From Paenibacillus sp. Soil766 (GTDB lineage Bacteria > Bacillota > Bacilli > Paenibacillales > NBRC-103111): a stretch of DNA of 64,000 nt. The notes beneath the pieces were generated by a model. That model saw only the letters and a list, made by a program, of their open reading frames with translations. It made no database searches and had not been told where the DNA came from. A program made the translations under genes and the position numbers. Location of the stretch: contig NZ_LMSJ01000059.1 in the NCBI RefSeq assembly GCF_001428105.1, positions 196,011 through 260,010 on the forward strand, in the 5' to 3' direction. This document shows positions 62,298 to 64,000 of this stretch, piece by piece; position 1 is the stretch's first letter, and each line of letters begins with the position of its first letter.

Positions 62298-63419
62298 TTA
62301 TTTCGGAGGCAAAGCTGCTAAATATTTCAAGGCATCTTCCATCGTTCCGATTTCAACGATTTTCATCTTCGTCTTAATTTGCTTCGCTCTTTTGACCGCA
62401 TCGGAGTAATTCTCGATCTTTGTCCCGTCTTTGTAGGTCATATTTTTGGGTGCAAAGAAAATTTCCGCCTTTTCCCGATCCGCTGCAATAATCTTGTGTT
62501 GGATACCACCAATCGGTCCTACGGTGCCATCTGCTTCAATTGTACCCGTTCCTGCAATGCGATAGCCCTTGGTAATATCCTCTGGTACAAGCTGATTAAA
62601 TATTTCCAAGGAAAACATAAGACCAGCTGACGGCCCTCCGATATCACCAGCCTTAATGGTCACCTGCTGATCTTCCAGATCAGCTTTTACCGATTGCATC
62701 CCCGCTGGAACGACACCAATCCCCGCCCGCGGTACCGTTTCTCCCTCTTGAAGCGGCAACGCGCCCAACGTCAGCGTCGTCTGCATTTCCGTTTTCTTCC
62801 TTGCATACGTGATGGAAATGGTGTCTCCTGCTTTTTTGCCTACGAGAGAGTCCAGTAGGTCTTGGGCTACTTTCACCTCTTTGTCACCAGCCTTCAAAAG
62901 CACATCCCCTGGTTTAAGCACCTTCTCACCTGACAAACCTGGGACCGTTTGAAGAACCATCACACCCTCATGATCAATATGAAATGGAACCTTGGCCTCG
63001 GTATAAGCTGCTTGAATCGCACTAGCCTGTGAGGTTAACATAACGTATTCCTGACGCTGTGAATACTCTTGCTCGGACTCCCCTTGCTTGAGTACAGCCT
63101 TTTTCGGCTGGATCTCTTCATACGGATGAACGAGTCCTACCACATAGTTCACAACATTGGCATCAGCTACGCGCACAGTAGTTAGCATGAGTTTCCCTTT
63201 TTCTTGGCCTGTGCTTTTGGAAATTGATACCATAGGCTTGATTTCTTCCGCAGTTCCCGGCATAAAAACAAAAAAGGGCAACCGCACAAAAAACAGCAAA
63301 TATACAATGATGATCCCGACGAGCGCAGAAACTAGGTAACGTCTAGTTGCTGAGCTTCTTGGATATCGATATGAATCATTCGACCACGTACGTATCGTGC
63401 TCTCTTCTTCCTTATCCAT
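62298..63419 (-). CDS. PDZ-domain Lon-like serine protease YlbL (SepM family)
   Basis: 373 residues. One N-terminal membrane helix (about 27-50), a PDZ domain (about 150-220, LKPGDVLLKAGDKEVKVAQD) and a C-terminal Lon-type peptidase domain with Ser in GDIGGPSAGLMFSLEI and Lys in GGIQHKIIAADREKAEIFFA. Ser-Lys dyad membrane protease; B. subtilis YlbL acts in DNA-damage checkpoint recovery. ATG 63419 follows AAGGGG. Confidence 0.94.
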   Translation of the reverse strand: MDKEEESTIRTWSNDSYRYPRSSATRRYLVSALVGIIIVYLLFFVRLPFFVFMPGTAEEIKPMVSISKSTGQEKGKLMLTTVRVADANVVNYVVGLVHPYEEIQPKKAVLKQGESEQEYSQRQEYVMLTSQASAIQAAYTEAKVPFHIDHEGVMVLQTVPGLSGEKVLKPGDVLLKAGDKEVKVAQDLLDSLVGKKAGDTISITYARKKTEMQTTLTLGALPLQEGETVPRAGIGVVPAGMQSVKADLEDQQVTIKAGDIGGPSAGLMFSLEIFNQLVPEDITKGYRIAGTGTIEADGTVGPIGGIQHKIIAADREKAEIFFAPKNMTYKDGTKIENYSDAVKRAKQIKTKMKIVEIGTMEDALKYLAALPPK

Positions 63420-63542
63420 ACAGGTTCCCCTTTCCTGTTGCTTTCACTTGTTGTTTTCGCCTACCTATTCTTGATGAAAGCTTGGTCTAATCGCTTGCTT
63501 ACTTGCGTACAATGAAGCATGTTCGATGGACGAGGTGATGCT

Positions 63543-64000
63543 ATGCCTAATGCAAGATTCCATGCCAAATTCACCACATTGGTGCTGGGAGCTTTGGCTG
63601 GACTGGTCGTTATATCTGTCATATTATTTCCTGACAAAGCTTTTCAGTCTTCTCTCGAAGGGCTGACAATTTGGTGGAAACTCGTCTTTCCCGCCTTGAT
63701 GCCTTTCCTTATTATGACCGAGCTCCTTATCGGCTTCGGTGTCATCCAAGGCACAGGCGTGCTTCTTGAACCGTTGATGCGCATCATTTTCCGCCTTCCC
63801 GGTGTTAGTGGCTGGGCATTGGCGTCAGGCTTTGTTGTAGGATTTCCAGCGGGAGCTAGAATTACTGCATCGCTGCGTGAAAAAAACCTTCTCACACGCA
63901 CAGAAACAGAGCGTTTAACGGCCCTCTCGCATCTGTGCAGTCCGATATTCCTTATCATGGTTATCGGGATTGGATTCCTTCATAACGCCAAGCTGGGGAT
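63543..64000 (+). CDS. ylbJ: sporulation integral membrane protein YlbJ, N-terminal part (runs off right edge)
   Basis: Frame opens at ATG 63543 (GAGGTG upstream) and stays open to the edge, 152 residues: a hydrophobic protein of nucleoside transporter/gate type with membrane segments (LVLGALAGLVVISVILF, VFPALMPFLIMTELLIGFG, SGWALASGFVVGFPAGAR). The phrase FVVGFPAGARITASLREK fits YlbJ. It is divergent from ylbL, the Bacillus order, and confirms an endospore former. The antisense frame at 63644-63958 is a shadow. Confidence 0.92.
   Translation, partial: MPNARFHAKFTTLVLGALAGLVVISVILFPDKAFQSSLEGLTIWWKLVFPALMPFLIMTELLIGFGVIQGTGVLLEPLMRIIFRLPGVSGWALASGFVVGFPAGARITASLREKNLLTRTETERLTALSHLCSPIFLIMVIGIGFLHNAKLG

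Noticed and set aside
63644..63958. 104-residue antisense frame near the right edge
   Set aside because: It is antisense to ylbJ, which has a ribosome site and clear membrane-protein homology; the antisense frame has neither.
1..64000. CRISPR arrays, tRNA or rRNA genes, IS elements, prophage
   Set aside because: No regularly spaced repeats, no recognisable RNA cloverleaf or rRNA segment, no transposase or phage gene was found; all spacers are shorter than about 300 bases.

Overview
The window is a chromosomal core segment of a Gram-positive, endospore-forming Firmicute, most likely Paenibacillus or a close relative. The evidence is gene order and protein families: a B. subtilis-type fla/che operon with CheC, CheD and a FliY that carries a phosphatase domain; CodY; ClpQY (HslVU); FapR; YlbJ/YlbL/YlbN; and a Paenibacillus-like string that joins fapR-plsX-fabH-fabD-fabG-acpP-fabF to rnc-smc-ftsY and then ylxM-ffh-rpsP. 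The DNA leans AT-rich, with one GC-rich patch. All genes but two are on the minus strand, so transcription runs right to left. I see no rRNA, tRNA, IS element, prophage or CRISPR array, and no gene-free stretch longer than 300 bases.

Positions 1-28206 hold the flagellar/chemotaxis operon. In transcription order it is flgB-flgC-fliE-fliF-fliG-fliH-fliI-fliJ-(motE-like)-fliK-flgD-(TIGR02530-type)-flgG-flbD-fliL-fliM-fliY-cheY-fliO-fliP-fliQ-fliR-flhB-flhA-flhF-flhG-cheB-cheA-cheW-cheC-cheD-(unknown two-helix membrane protein)-sigD-(start of a probable FapA/DUF342 gene). It encodes the basal body, rod/hook assembly, type III export gate and ATPase, the switch, the signalling kinase with its adaptation proteins, and the sigma factor for late flagellar genes. 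No terminator is visible inside it.

Positions 28207-38346 hold topA, trmFO, hslV, hslU and codY (with a strong terminator isolating codY from flgB), preceded by dprA and sucCD. The xerC/codV gene usually found between trmFO and hslV is absent; a promoter and a leader hairpin sit there instead. Positions 38347-40650 hold a small zinc-ribbon gene and the divergent plus-strand yifB/comM-like gene.

Positions 40651-49939 hold ylxM-ffh-rpsP-khpA-rimM-trmD-rplS-lepB-rbgA-rnhB, followed by a FliK-like/FlhB-C-like pair (ylqG-ylqH) and yraN. Several terminators and new promoters divide this block into sub-units. Positions 49940-62297 hold fapR-plsX-fabH-fabD-fabG-acpP-fabF-rnc-smc-ftsY behind one FapR-type operator, with acpP flanked by its own candidate promoter and a downstream hairpin; upstream are rpmF and ylbN behind a near-consensus SigA promoter. 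Positions 62298-64000 hold ylbL and, divergently, the start of ylbJ, which runs off the window.

No wholly new system stands out; almost everything is recognisable core machinery. The best leads are the stand-alone FliK-like/FlhB-C-like pair, the unknown membrane protein before sigD, the non-canonical N-terminus of HslV, and the regulatory architecture around hslV, acpP and yifB.
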